Source of the DNA: JAQUCI01 sp964553255
Lineage (GTDB): Bacteria; Bacillota_I; Bacilli_A; Erysipelotrichales; Erysipelotrichaceae
NCBI GenBank assembly: GCA_964553255.1
Contig: CAZKJS010000014.1
Coordinates: forward strand, 1-35,773
DNA: 35,773 bases
Direction of reading: 5' to 3'
In this document: one piece after another, positions 23,303-32,175 of the stretch
How positions within the stretch are numbered: the stretch's first letter is position 1
Layout: every line of letters begins with the position of its first letter
Made by a program: the position numbers and the translations under genes
The notes under the pieces: generated by a model
Told to the model about the DNA's origin: nothing
Database searches by the model: none
What the model saw: the letters and a program-made list of their open reading frames with translations, nothing else

Positions 23303-24676
23303 ATGAACTTAATTTATATAAATACCCATGATACCGGAAGAGCAGTAAGCCCGTATGGTTATAATGTTAAAACAGATAACTTACTTAAGTTAGCACAAGA
23401 TGGGGTTTTATTCAGCCATGCTTATTGTTGTGGACCAACTTGTTCACCTAGTAGAGCAGCGATGTTAACTGGTACATATCCTCATCAAAATGGGATGTAT
23501 GGATTAGCTCAGCGTGGATTTGATCTAAGTGATCCAAGTAAACATTTAGCCAACTATTTAAGACAAAAAGGTTATAAAACAGTAATCAGTGGCATTCAAC
23601 ATGAAGTTGGTTGGTATTTAGATCTTGATGTTGAGAAAACTAATAATCTTGGATATGAACTGATATTAACAAGTCCACCTGAATACTATGATAAAAATAG
23701 AGAATTATTACATGAATGGGATCATAAAAACGCTGTTGAAATAAGTAAATGGTTAGATCAATATGATAATGATAAACCATTCATGCTTACATATGGGCTT
23801 CATTCGACGCATCGTCCGTATCCGCTTGTTGATACTTCAATTGCAGATCAGCGTTATTTAAAACCTCATTCTCCATCCATCACAAACGATATCAATCGTC
23901 ATGATGAAGCACAGTATGCGACTACAGCCTATTATGCTGATCAAAATATTGGCATTGTCATTGAGGCATTAAAAAGAAATGGACATTATGATAATTCATT
24001 GATAGTCTTTACAACAGATCATGGTGTCTCTGCTCCTTTTAATAAAGCATTTCTTAATGATAACGGTATCGGTGTCAGCTTGATTATGCGGGTACCAAAC
24101 AAGATTAAAACGGGAATAGTTATTGATCGTATTGTTAGTCAAATAGATATATTTCCAACGATTTGTGATATTTTAAATTTGGATAAGCCAAGTTATTTGG
24201 AAGGAACATCATTAGTGCCGTTGCTTAATGATCCTAAAGCCAGTATCAGAGATTATATATATGCGGAATTAAACTTTCACACCTCATACGAACCAGCTCG
24301 TTGTGTACGAAACGAAAGATTTAAATATGTTAAATTCTATGATAAGGAATGGTTAAATCTAAATATATCAAATATGGATGATTCTAAACCAAGAGATTTC
24401 TTGTTGGAAAATGACCTAAGGTTAAAATCTAAGCCAATTGAAGCTTTATATGATATTTATTATGATCCTCTTGAAACCAATAATATTATCGATCAAAAAG
24501 AGTATCAAAATGAACTTGAAAAATTAAGATTGCAAATGAATGAAATTCAAATTAAAACTAATGATCCACTATTATCAAAACACTTTGATATTTTGCCAAA
24601 ATACAAAGTAAACAAAAATGAATGTATTAATCCATCAAGTAAAGATCCGAAGGATTATGTTTCCTTTGGTCAGTAA
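23303..24676 (+). CDS. Cytoplasmic Cys-type sulfatase (heparan N-sulfatase-like)
   Basis: The 457-aa alkaline-phosphatase-fold sulfatase has its nucleophile in C47-S-P-S-R51, within GPTCSPSRAAMLTGTYPHQNGMYG. Cys47 must be oxidised to formylglycine. The start NLIYINTHDTGR supplies the metal Asp, and FTTDHGVSAPF the second metal pair. HQNGMYGL and the short N-terminus recall sulfoglucosamine sulfohydrolase (SGSH-like). Assignment to N- or O-sulfate is uncertain. There is no signal peptide, so it acts inside the cell on an imported sugar. I use ATG 23303 (AAGGAG upstream). An in-frame ATG at 23249 inside the previous gene is unlikely. The maturase gene follows. Confidence 0.9.
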   Translation: MNLIYINTHDTGRAVSPYGYNVKTDNLLKLAQDGVLFSHAYCCGPTCSPSRAAMLTGTYPHQNGMYGLAQRGFDLSDPSKHLANYLRQKGYKTVISGIQHEVGWYLDLDVEKTNNLGYELILTSPPEYYDKNRELLHEWDHKNAVEISKWLDQYDNDKPFMLTYGLHSTHRPYPLVDTSIADQRYLKPHSPSITNDINRHDEAQYATTAYYADQNIGIVIEALKRNGHYDNSLIVFTTDHGVSAPFNKAFLNDNGIGVSLIMRVPNKIKTGIVIDRIVSQIDIFPTICDILNLDKPSYLEGTSLVPLLNDPKASIRDYIYAELNFHTSYEPARCVRNERFKYVKFYDKEWLNLNISNMDDSKPRDFLLENDLRLKSKPIEALYDIYYDPLETNNIIDQKEYQNELEKLRLQMNEIQIKTNDPLLSKHFDILPKYKVNKNECINPSSKDPKDYVSFGQ

Positions 24677-24707
24677 TGTATAATGAAAATATAGTTTTGG
24701 AGCTAGA

Positions 24708-25784
24708 ATGAAATATTTCTCAATGTTGATCAAACCAGCATCAAGTCGATGTAACTTAAATTGTAAGTATTGTTTTTATCATGATGTTTCAAATCATCGA
24801 CATGTTAAAGACTATGGCATTATGGAGTATAATACTTCAGTTATGTTAATTGATAATGTTCTAAATACCTTTAGTGAGAAAGTTAGTATTAGTTTTGCTT
24901 TTCAGGGTGGCGAACCAATGTTAGCGGGTCTTGATTTTTTTGAACAGTTTGTTTCTTATGTTGAAAAAAATAAAAAGCAATATCATCATATTTCTTACTC
25001 AATACAAACAAATGCTACATTAATAGATGAGAGTTGGTGTCAATTTTTTAGAAAACACAATTTTTTAGTTGGTGTTTCATTAGATGGTTATCAAGATATA
25101 AATGATTTTTATCGTGGCACAAACACATTTAGCAAAATCGTACAAGCTATTAAAATGTTAGGAATGTGGCAGATAAATTTTAATATACTAACCGTTCTAA
25201 CAGAAAAATTAGCACAATATCCAAATCAACTATATTACTTCTATAAGACATCAGGTTTAAAAAATATTCAACTGATACCATGTCTTCCATCACTCGATAA
25301 TGAGGGTATAGAATTCTTGAAGCCCAAAACATTTTATGCTTTTTATCATAGTTTCTTTGATTTGTGGTATAGCGATTTAAAACAAGGATATTATATGAGT
25401 GTCCAGTTCTTTGATGATACCATTAGATTGTTTAAAGGGCTTTTGCCGTTTCAATGTGGTGCTTTAGGATTTTGTACAATACAATATGTTATTGAAGCCG
25501 ACGGTTCAGTCTATCCTTGTGATTTTTATGTCCTAGATAATTATAAAATCGGCAATATAAAAAGTGATAGTATCGTAAGCTTAGCAAAGAGTGCAGTAGC
25601 AAAAGCATTTATCAATGAAAGTAAACAACCATATAAACAGTGTGATGATTGTAAGTTTATCAACATTTGTCATCAAAAATGTAAACGTGTTAATTTGTGT
25701 TATTACGATCAAGATTATTGTGGTCTAAGATTATTTCTTGAAAATAACGAAACAAAACTGATACAAGCATCAAAACTTATATAA
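24708..25784 (+). CDS. Anaerobic sulfatase-maturating enzyme (radical SAM)
   Basis: The 358-aa radical-SAM enzyme oxidises the sulfatase Cys to formylglycine without oxygen. The core cluster motif is C15-NLN-C19-KY-C22. FAFQGGEPMLAG binds SAM, and SIQTNATLID and VSLDG follow as in the family. The SPASM domain that holds two more clusters starts around CGALGFC and ends CDDCKFINICHQKCKR, and VYPCDF includes the Asp proposed as catalytic base. Length is near the usual 370 aa. Its place directly after a Cys-type sulfatase supports the call. It is the last gene of the operon. No clear terminator follows, only an AT-rich stem at 25776-25791. Confidence 0.93.
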   Translation: MKYFSMLIKPASSRCNLNCKYCFYHDVSNHRHVKDYGIMEYNTSVMLIDNVLNTFSEKVSISFAFQGGEPMLAGLDFFEQFVSYVEKNKKQYHHISYSIQTNATLIDESWCQFFRKHNFLVGVSLDGYQDINDFYRGTNTFSKIVQAIKMLGMWQINFNILTVLTEKLAQYPNQLYYFYKTSGLKNIQLIPCLPSLDNEGIEFLKPKTFYAFYHSFFDLWYSDLKQGYYMSVQFFDDTIRLFKGLLPFQCGALGFCTIQYVIEADGSVYPCDFYVLDNYKIGNIKSDSIVSLAKSAVAKAFINESKQPYKQCDDCKFINICHQKCKRVNLCYYDQDYCGLRLFLENNETKLIQASKLI

Positions 25785-25802
25785 ATATAAGCATTAAAGT
25801 AT

Positions 25803-26585
25803 TTATATCAAATTGAAATGTAATAGTGCATTATAGACACCATCATTTGTAATATCAGTTGTAATATGATCAGCTGCCTGTTTGATAGTTTCTGTCGCAT
25901 TACCCATGGCAACACCAATGTCAGCATCAAGGATCATCTCAAGATCATTATCAGCATCACCAAATGACATGATTAAACCATCTTCAAGTTGCATCATCTG
26001 ACGTAGTTTTCTAATTCCAGTAGCTTTAGTAATGCCTTTTTGCATAACATCGGCATAGTTTGCTTTTCCTTCAACCGTAATTACATTTGGTATTGAATCA
26101 AAGATATGATAATCAAATCCTTTAAGTTGAAAAGCAAGAACCATTGCGATAGGTTCTTTTTCATATGGTTTAGCATCAGGGACAGGGTTATTAAAGAACC
26201 GGAATGCTTCAATCATGTGTTCATTAATACCAAATGGCGAAAACACTATTTGGTCAGATTGAATTGCAAGAGCGACATTTGTATTATGAGCAAGCTCAAA
26301 TATAGCTTGTAGTTGTGTTTCTGTGAAAAATGAACCAGCGATCAGTACCTTATTTTTATCATGGATACAAGCACCATTACTACAGACATAGCCATCCCAT
26401 ATGATTTCATTATCTAAATTGCTTTTTAAAACAGCGGGAAGGGATCGACCAGTAGCAAGAAAAATCTTTATCCCCTTTGATTGTATTTTTTGTAAAGCCT
26501 TAATTGCTGATGGGGGGATACAGCCTTCTTTACCATCATATATGGTACCATCAATATCAAAAAAAATCGTATTTACAGTTGTCAT
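25803..26585 (-). CDS. Cof-type HAD-IIB phosphatase
   Basis: The 260-aa haloacid-dehalogenase phosphatase has motif I FFDIDGTIYDG (nucleophile Asp), motif II FLATGRS, and motif IV SFGDADNDLEMI with the Cof-type cap between. Such enzymes remove phosphate from sugar phosphates or flavin and pyridoxal phosphates. It converges with the end of the sulfatase operon and has its own AGAGGA site on the minus strand. A role in sugar phosphate removal for that operon is possible but not supported by operon structure. Confidence 0.9.
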   Translation of the reverse strand: MTTVNTIFFDIDGTIYDGKEGCIPPSAIKALQKIQSKGIKIFLATGRSLPAVLKSNLDNEIIWDGYVCSNGACIHDKNKVLIAGSFFTETQLQAIFELAHNTNVALAIQSDQIVFSPFGINEHMIEAFRFFNNPVPDAKPYEKEPIAMVLAFQLKGFDYHIFDSIPNVITVEGKANYADVMQKGITKATGIRKLRQMMQLEDGLIMSFGDADNDLEMILDADIGVAMGNATETIKQAADHITTDITNDGVYNALLHFNLI

Positions 26586-26642
26586 GATTATCCTCTTTTA
26601 AGTATTATACCTAATTATTGTCTTTATTTCATATAGAATTGA

Positions 26643-26671
26643 TTGACACATAGTATAGTGGGTGCTATATT
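26643..26671 (+). promoter_or_regulatory. Strong promoter for the MarR-ABC operon
   Basis: TTGACA (26643-26648), 17 nt and TATATT (26666-26671), with TGC directly before the -10. The start would be near 26678. Confidence 0.8.
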
Positions 26672-26678
26672 ACCAATA

Positions 26679-26698
26679 TTAGTAAGTTGCCTTACTAA
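26679..26698 (+). promoter_or_regulatory. MarR operator
   Basis: TTAGTAAG-TTGC-CTTACTAA is a perfect inverted repeat with 8-bp arms. It begins at or next to the predicted transcription start and ends just before the AGGAGG of the regulator gene. A bound MarR dimer would block RNA polymerase, giving autorepression. Confidence 0.7.
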
Positions 26699-26714
26699 AT
26701 TAGGAGGCGATATA

Positions 26715-27149
26715 GTGTTTATTGATAGACCAAAGCATGTGCGATTACTTAATGAAGTAATGCGGAATTATAATCATAGATTACAAAAACGTTTGAATCA
26801 ACATGGAATTTATCGTGGTCAGCATTTTGTGCTTTTTTATCTGATTAAAAATCCAGGAGCAACATCAAGTATAATTGCTAGTGAATTTGGTATTAGTAAA
26901 TCTTCAGTTGGATCATCTATTGTAAGAATGCAAAAAAATGGTTTGATCGTTAAAGTAGTAGATGAGCGTGATGCTCGCCGTTATTGTTTGTTTGTTACTG
27001 ATAAAGGTAAGGCAGTTGCTAAAGCATGTGCAATTGAAGTCGAAGCAGTACAAAATTGTTTGTTTAATTCATTTACTGAAAATGAGCTTGAACAAGCAAA
27101 TAATTTGTTTAATAGAATGTTAGAGAGTTTAAATGAAAGAGGAAAATAG
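26715..27149 (+). CDS. MarR-family transcriptional regulator
   Basis: The 144-aa winged-helix regulator has the MarR core: helix-turn-helix SSIIASEFGISKSSVGSSIVRMQKNGLI (about 60-85), then the wing VVDERDARRYCLFVTDKGKA with the family's D-x-R-D-x-R. I use GTG 26715 with AGGAGG 8 nt upstream. A TTG at 26643 would lie inside the promoter. It heads the ABC exporter operon, as MarR regulators of multidrug exporters commonly do. The exporter start is 4 nt after its stop. A palindrome in its leader is the likely operator. The ligand is unknown. Confidence 0.92.
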   Translation: MFIDRPKHVRLLNEVMRNYNHRLQKRLNQHGIYRGQHFVLFYLIKNPGATSSIIASEFGISKSSVGSSIVRMQKNGLIVKVVDERDARRYCLFVTDKGKAVAKACAIEVEAVQNCLFNSFTENELEQANNLFNRMLESLNERGK

Positions 27150-27153
27150 ACAA

Positions 27154-28908
27154 ATGAGTAAACAGTCTGGGTTGTTAAAGAAACTTTATCCTTATATTGA
27201 GCAATATAAAAGTTCAGCACTGTTTTCTATATTATGCGTAAGTATCGAATCGGTCCTTGAGTTGATCATTCCTTTGATCATGGCTGATATAGTTGATATT
27301 GGTATTAAAAATGGTGATGTTTCTTTTATTTTGGGTAGTGGTTTAAAAATGCTTATTTTTGCGTTGGTCTCTCTTGTTAGTGGGGTAGCCGCTTCATATT
27401 TTGCTGCAAAAGCAAGTCGCGGTTTTGGTGCTAATTTAAGGTCAGCTCAATTTAAGAAAGTTCAAGAATTATCCTTTGCTAACTTAGACCATTTCAGTAC
27501 ATCAAGTTTAGTGACACGGTTGACTAATGATGTTACACGTATGGAAAGAATGATGATGATGTCAATAAGAATGATGATCAGATCACCGATGATGTTTATC
27601 AGTGCTATGATCTTGTCAATTTATATCAATGCCCGATTGGCGATGGTATTTTTGATAGCAATACCAATCTTGATAGTTGTAGTAGCAATAGCTATCAAGA
27701 AAGTCACACCATTATTTACAACATTACAAAAAACAATTGATAAACTGAATAATGTTGTCCAAGAGAATCTGATCGCCATTAGAGTTATAAAAGCTTTTGT
27801 AAGGCATGAACATGAAGATGCAAAATTTGATAGTGTTAATACTGAACTTAAAGCTGTATCGATGGATGTCTTTAACAAAGTTGTAATACTTTTACCAATA
27901 ATGCAGCTGATCGTTCAAGCAACAACAATTGCAGTATTGTGGTTTGGGGCTATCATGGTTGGACAAGGTAGTTTTGCGGTTGGTAAACTATCAAGCTTTG
28001 TCGCATATATCATGCAAATATTGATGTCGGTGATGATGATGTCAATGGTATTGATCAATGTTACTCAATCAATAGCTAGTGCAAAACGTATTGTTGAGGT
28101 ACTTGATGAAGAGGTAGACATCACTGATGATGCAGCTGATGGTAATCTTGTTATCAGTAATGGTGATATCGTATTTAAGCATGTTGATTTTAAATATGAT
28201 ATCAATGCTGAAAAGTATGTATTAAAAGATGTGAACATAAATATTCATTCAGGACAAACAATAGGGCTTTTGGGTGGTACTGGAAGCGCTAAAACAACAC
28301 TGGTACAACTGATACCAAGGTTGTATGAGGTTACAAGTGGTGAAATATTGGTAGCGGGTAATAATGTTAAGAGTTACAAATTACATACACTTAGAGAAAA
28401 TGTTGCGATGGTTCTTCAAAATAATACGTTATTTAGTGGAACGATCAAAGAAAACTTACGTTGGGGTAATAAAGATGCAAGCGATGAAGAGTTGATCGAA
28501 GCATGTAAAGTTGCTAGTGCACATGACTTCATCATAGCGTTTGCGGATGGTTATGATACGCAGATTGGACAAAGTGGAGTCAATGTTTCGGGTGGTCAGA
28601 AACAGCGTTTATGTATTGCTCGCGCTCTTTTAAAGAAACCGAAGGTACTGATATTGGATGATAGTACTAGTGCTGTTGATACTAAAACGGAAAGTAGTAT
28701 CAAAAGTGATCTAAAAAATAAATTAAGTAACACCACAAAGATTATCATTGCGCAAAGAATAACTTCAGTTATTGACGCTGATCAGATCATCATTCTTGAT
28801 GATGGTAAGATTGACGCTATTGGTGATCATGATACTTTATTAGAAAGTAATAAAATTTATCAGGAAATATATCATTCACAAAAGGAAGGAGCTGACTTCG
28901 ATGAGTAG
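27154..28908 (+). CDS. ABC exporter half-transporter, subunit with degenerate ATP site
   Basis: The 584-aa protein has six N-terminal membrane segments (exporter type I) and a C-terminal ATPase. Walker A reads GGTGSAKTT, with Ala for the third Gly. The signature is VSGGQKQR. Walker B ends in LDDSTSAVD, where Asp replaces the catalytic Glu, and the H-loop reads IIAQRIT, with Gln for His. These changes are those of the degenerate partner in heterodimers such as BmrCD, LmrCD or TM287/288. I use ATG 27154. The ATG at 27133 overlaps the end of the regulator gene. It overlaps the partner gene by 8 nt. It likely exports drugs or lipids. Confidence 0.93.
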   Translation: MSKQSGLLKKLYPYIEQYKSSALFSILCVSIESVLELIIPLIMADIVDIGIKNGDVSFILGSGLKMLIFALVSLVSGVAASYFAAKASRGFGANLRSAQFKKVQELSFANLDHFSTSSLVTRLTNDVTRMERMMMMSIRMMIRSPMMFISAMILSIYINARLAMVFLIAIPILIVVVAIAIKKVTPLFTTLQKTIDKLNNVVQENLIAIRVIKAFVRHEHEDAKFDSVNTELKAVSMDVFNKVVILLPIMQLIVQATTIAVLWFGAIMVGQGSFAVGKLSSFVAYIMQILMSVMMMSMVLINVTQSIASAKRIVEVLDEEVDITDDAADGNLVISNGDIVFKHVDFKYDINAEKYVLKDVNINIHSGQTIGLLGGTGSAKTTLVQLIPRLYEVTSGEILVAGNNVKSYKLHTLRENVAMVLQNNTLFSGTIKENLRWGNKDASDEELIEACKVASAHDFIIAFADGYDTQIGQSGVNVSGGQKQRLCIARALLKKPKVLILDDSTSAVDTKTESSIKSDLKNKLSNTTKIIIAQRITSVIDADQIIILDDGKIDAIGDHDTLLESNKIYQEIYHSQKEGADFDE

Positions 28909-30781
28909 AAGACAAGCCCCGATGGGAATGCGCACAGGACATGGTTTTCAAAAACCAAAAGATTTAAAAAATACGATTAAACGTTTGATGAAGTATGTAA
29001 ATGCTAGTAAACTATTGATTTTTCTAGTTTTGCTTATGATCATTATTGCAAGTATCACCCAGATAATTGGTACATCATTGATGCGTCCGCTTATCAATGA
29101 CTATATCATTCCAAATGATCTTGTTGGTTTAGCTAAGATGCTTGTGTTACTTTCATTGATTTATCTAGTTGGTGCCTTTTTCACATATTTATATAGTCGT
29201 ATTATGGTTAATATAGCGCAAAATAGTGTTACAGCTATCAGAAAAGACTTGTTTTACCATATGCAGAAACTGCCAATCAGATATTTTGATACAAATACGC
29301 ATGGTGATCTGATGAGTAGATTTACCAATGATATTGATAATGTAACTGAGATGCTTGGAAATAGTTTGGCGGCGATCATCACAAATGCTTTAACGTTTGT
29401 TGGTGCCTTGATCATGATTTTTGTGTTGAATATTCCACTTTCAATCATTAAGCTAGTATCTTTGGCGATAATGTTCTTATTGATAAAAAACATTGGTAAG
29501 AAAAGTCAAGATAATTATCATGATCAACAGGCTAACTTGGGTAAGGTTAATGGTTATATCGAAGAAATGATTGAAGGTCAAAAAGTGATCAAAGTATTTA
29601 ATCATGAAGATAAAGCTATAACTACTTTTACTGAAATAAATGAGAAACTTAGAATATCCTCAACAAAAGCTGAAACATTCGCTGGGATGATGATGCCATT
29701 AATGGGAAATATTTCGCATATATTCTATGCGATCTTAGCTTGTGTTGGTGGTTTATTAACGATAAATGGTATGTTTGATATCGGTGGATTGGTTACCTTC
29801 TTACAGCTAAATCGCATGGTTTCAAACCCTATCACTATGATATCGCAACGCTTAAATGTTATTTATGCTGGGTTAGCTGGTGCAGAGCGTATTTTCAATA
29901 TGATGGATGAGAATGTTGAACTTGACGATGGGCTTGTTACTCTGACTCCTGTGATGATTGATGAGCATGGCAATTTGAATGTTTGTGTTGAATACACGGG
30001 TAAATGGGCGTGGTGTATACCAAGCGAAAATGGAGATTGCACCTTAAAAGAATTGAAAGGTGATGTTAGGTTTATTGATGTTGAATTTAGTTATGATGAG
30101 AAAATACCGGTTTTAAAGAAGATCAATCTATTCGCAAAACCAGGCCAAAAAATAGCTTTTGTTGGTAAGACTGGAGCTGGTAAAACCACTATAACGAATC
30201 TATTGAATCGTTTCTATGACATTCAAGAAGGATCGATCACTTACGATGGTATTGATATACGTAAGATCAAGAAGGATGACTTGCGTCGTTCTTTGACAAT
30301 GGTGTTGCAAGATACTCATCTATTTACCGGAACGATTGCTGATAATATTCGTTATGGTAATCTAAATGCGACCCAAGATGATTTGATCAATGCTAGTAAA
30401 TTAGCTAACTCATATTCGTTTATCTCAAGATTACCAGAAGGATTTGAAACGATGTTAACTAATGATGGTGAAAATTTATCGCAGGGACAGCGTCAATTAT
30501 TGGCGATCACAAGAGCAGCCATAGCAAATCCACCAGTATTGATCTTAGATGAAGCAACTAGTTCAATCGATACTAGAACTGAAAAATTGATTGAGAAGGG
30601 TATGGATGGATTAATGGCAAATAGAACAGTGTTTGTTATTGCTCATCGTTTATCAACTGTTAGGAACGCGCAAGCAATTTTGGTAATTGACGATGGTCAA
30701 ATTGTTGAGCGTGGAAGTCATGATGAGCTGATAAAAGAAAAGGGCCGATATTATAATCTATATACAGGATTATTTAAATAA
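28901..30781 (+). CDS. ABC exporter half-transporter, catalytic subunit
   Basis: The 626-aa partner has six membrane segments and an ATPase with Walker A GKTGAGKTT, signature LSQGQRQ, Walker B LILDEATSSIDT with the catalytic Glu, and H-loop VIAHRLS. Between membrane and ATPase domains there is an insert of about 45 residues with EYTGKWAWCIPSENGDC, of the kind known in LmrD/YfiC-type subunits. The N-terminal 25 residues are basic and Gly-rich. AAGGAG lies 9 nt before the ATG. With the upstream subunit it should form one heterodimeric exporter with a single hydrolytic site. Confidence 0.94.
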   Translation: MSRRQAPMGMRTGHGFQKPKDLKNTIKRLMKYVNASKLLIFLVLLMIIIASITQIIGTSLMRPLINDYIIPNDLVGLAKMLVLLSLIYLVGAFFTYLYSRIMVNIAQNSVTAIRKDLFYHMQKLPIRYFDTNTHGDLMSRFTNDIDNVTEMLGNSLAAIITNALTFVGALIMIFVLNIPLSIIKLVSLAIMFLLIKNIGKKSQDNYHDQQANLGKVNGYIEEMIEGQKVIKVFNHEDKAITTFTEINEKLRISSTKAETFAGMMMPLMGNISHIFYAILACVGGLLTINGMFDIGGLVTFLQLNRMVSNPITMISQRLNVIYAGLAGAERIFNMMDENVELDDGLVTLTPVMIDEHGNLNVCVEYTGKWAWCIPSENGDCTLKELKGDVRFIDVEFSYDEKIPVLKKINLFAKPGQKIAFVGKTGAGKTTITNLLNRFYDIQEGSITYDGIDIRKIKKDDLRRSLTMVLQDTHLFTGTIADNIRYGNLNATQDDLINASKLANSYSFISRLPEGFETMLTNDGENLSQGQRQLLAITRAAIANPPVLILDEATSSIDTRTEKLIEKGMDGLMANRTVFVIAHRLSTVRNAQAILVIDDGQIVERGSHDELIKEKGRYYNLYTGLFK

Positions 30782-30808
30782 TCAATTAATTTATTAATAT
30801 AATTAATA

Positions 30809-30836
30809 TTGACATTAATAATAATTACTATATCAT
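30809..30836 (+). promoter_or_regulatory. Candidate promoter for the MFS gene
   Basis: TTGACA (30809-30814), 16 nt and TATCAT (30831-30836), in an AT-rich gap of 76 nt after the ABC genes. No terminator is visible in the gap, so read-through is also possible. Confidence 0.5.
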
Positions 30837-30857
30837 TTACTATGTGGGAGTTATTAT

Positions 30858-32096
30858 ATGAAAACTGTGAAACATGACAAACTTGTCAATCGTGATTTTG
30901 TATTATTATGGCAGGGAATGGCTTTTAGTGCTTTTGGTTCAATTTTATATAGCATAGCGATTGGATATTGGGTATTTGATACAACTGGCTCAACTGCTTT
31001 AATGGGGTTAATTAGTAGTATCACAATGTTTATCATGGTCATATTAGGTCCAATAACAGGTGCAATGACAGATCGCATGCACCGTCGTAATGTTTTGGTT
31101 ATGACTGATTTGATTAGAGGTATTATCTTCCTTGTAGTTGGTTACTTTGCACTTAAAAGCGAACTCAAGGTTAGCATGGTTATTCTTGTAGCCCTTATTT
31201 CAGGTATTTGTGGCGCTTTCTTCAGTCCAGCTGCTTCATCACTATTTCCTGATCTATTGCCGCAAGATGAAGTTGTGCGTGGTCAATCGATTGCCAGCGG
31301 AACCGATTCATTGATTAGGTTGGTTGGTTCAGCTGCTAGTGGTAGTTTGATCGTTTTATTCGGGGTGCCGGTTTTGATCTTTGTAAATGGTGTTTGCTAT
31401 TTGATTTCAGCTTTTTCAGAGTTATTCATTACACCAATCAAAACAAAAAACCAAACTACAGAAATTAAGATAAGCGTGATCATAAATGACATGAAAGAAG
31501 GAGCTAAATTCGCATTTTCAGCGCCTGGCTTATCAACGATGATGATCGCTGCTTTATTGATCAACTTGTTGGCTAGTGGTTTTAATACATTGATGGTAGC
31601 TTATGTATTAAGTCAAGGAATGGATATGATCCAATACGGTGTTATTGCTGCTTCAGCATCTTTGGGTGGTCTTTTAGGAATGTTTTTGATAGGGATAATC
31701 AAGATAAAAGAAGAATATCGCTATTGGGTATCAATGATTGGTTTTATTTGTTCGTCATTTCTGATCATAACTGGTATGAGTATTGGAAGTTATTATGCAT
31801 TGATTGTCTTCTTCTTAATTGGACAGCTAACTAATGCTGTCGGTAATGCTTTATTTAATGCAGCCTTTATTATTTATACCCCACAAGAGAAACGAGGTAT
31901 GATCACTGGATTTCTTGGCTCAGCCGCGATTTGTGGTAGCGCTGTATCAGCCTTGTTGTATGGCTTTCTAGGGGAGTTAATTGCTTTGAAATGGTTAGGC
32001 ATCATTGGTAATTTATTAGCGATAATTCCGTTTATAGCCATCATCAAAGATAAAAATACGAGAATGATATTTGTACCAAATAAGCAAATAAACTGA
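30858..32096 (+). CDS. MFS exporter, DHA3 (macrolide efflux-like) type
   Basis: The 412-aa protein has 12 predicted membrane segments. The N-terminus NRDFVLLWQGMAFSAFGSILYSIAIGYWVFDTTGS is of the DHA3/MefA kind (short fragment: LLWQGMAFSAFGS). GAMTDRMHRRNVLVMTDLIRG gives the loop 2-3 motif. It probably exports small molecules by proton antiport. Substrate is unknown. Its place after the MarR-controlled ABC exporter suggests a defence or export cluster. GGGAG precedes the ATG. A terminator follows. Confidence 0.9.
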   Translation: MKTVKHDKLVNRDFVLLWQGMAFSAFGSILYSIAIGYWVFDTTGSTALMGLISSITMFIMVILGPITGAMTDRMHRRNVLVMTDLIRGIIFLVVGYFALKSELKVSMVILVALISGICGAFFSPAASSLFPDLLPQDEVVRGQSIASGTDSLIRLVGSAASGSLIVLFGVPVLIFVNGVCYLISAFSELFITPIKTKNQTTEIKISVIINDMKEGAKFAFSAPGLSTMMIAALLINLLASGFNTLMVAYVLSQGMDMIQYGVIAASASLGGLLGMFLIGIIKIKEEYRYWVSMIGFICSSFLIITGMSIGSYYALIVFFLIGQLTNAVGNALFNAAFIIYTPQEKRGMITGFLGSAAICGSAVSALLYGFLGELIALKWLGIIGNLLAIIPFIAIIKDKNTRMIFVPNKQIN

Positions 32097-32108
32097 TAAG
32101 TAAAAATG

Positions 32109-32146
32109 AACACTGTTAAATTTTTAACAAAGTAACAGTGTTTTTT
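32109..32146 (+). terminator. Intrinsic terminator after the MFS gene
   Basis: AACACTGTTA (32109-32118) and TAACAGTGTT (32133-32142) form a 10-bp stem with a 14-nt loop, and T's continue to 32146. The feoA -35 begins 2 nt later. Confidence 0.85.
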
Positions 32147-32147
32147 G

Positions 32148-32175
32148 TTGACAAGATGGGTATAAGTACTATAAT
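32148..32175 (+). promoter_or_regulatory. Promoter for feoAB
   Basis: TTGACA (32148-32153), 16 nt and TATAAT (32170-32175), both consensus hexamers. Confidence 0.8.

Noticed and set aside
25776..25791. CTTATA/TATAAG stem as terminator of the sulfatase operon
   Set aside because: The stem is almost all A-T, includes the stop codon and lacks a T-run on either strand.
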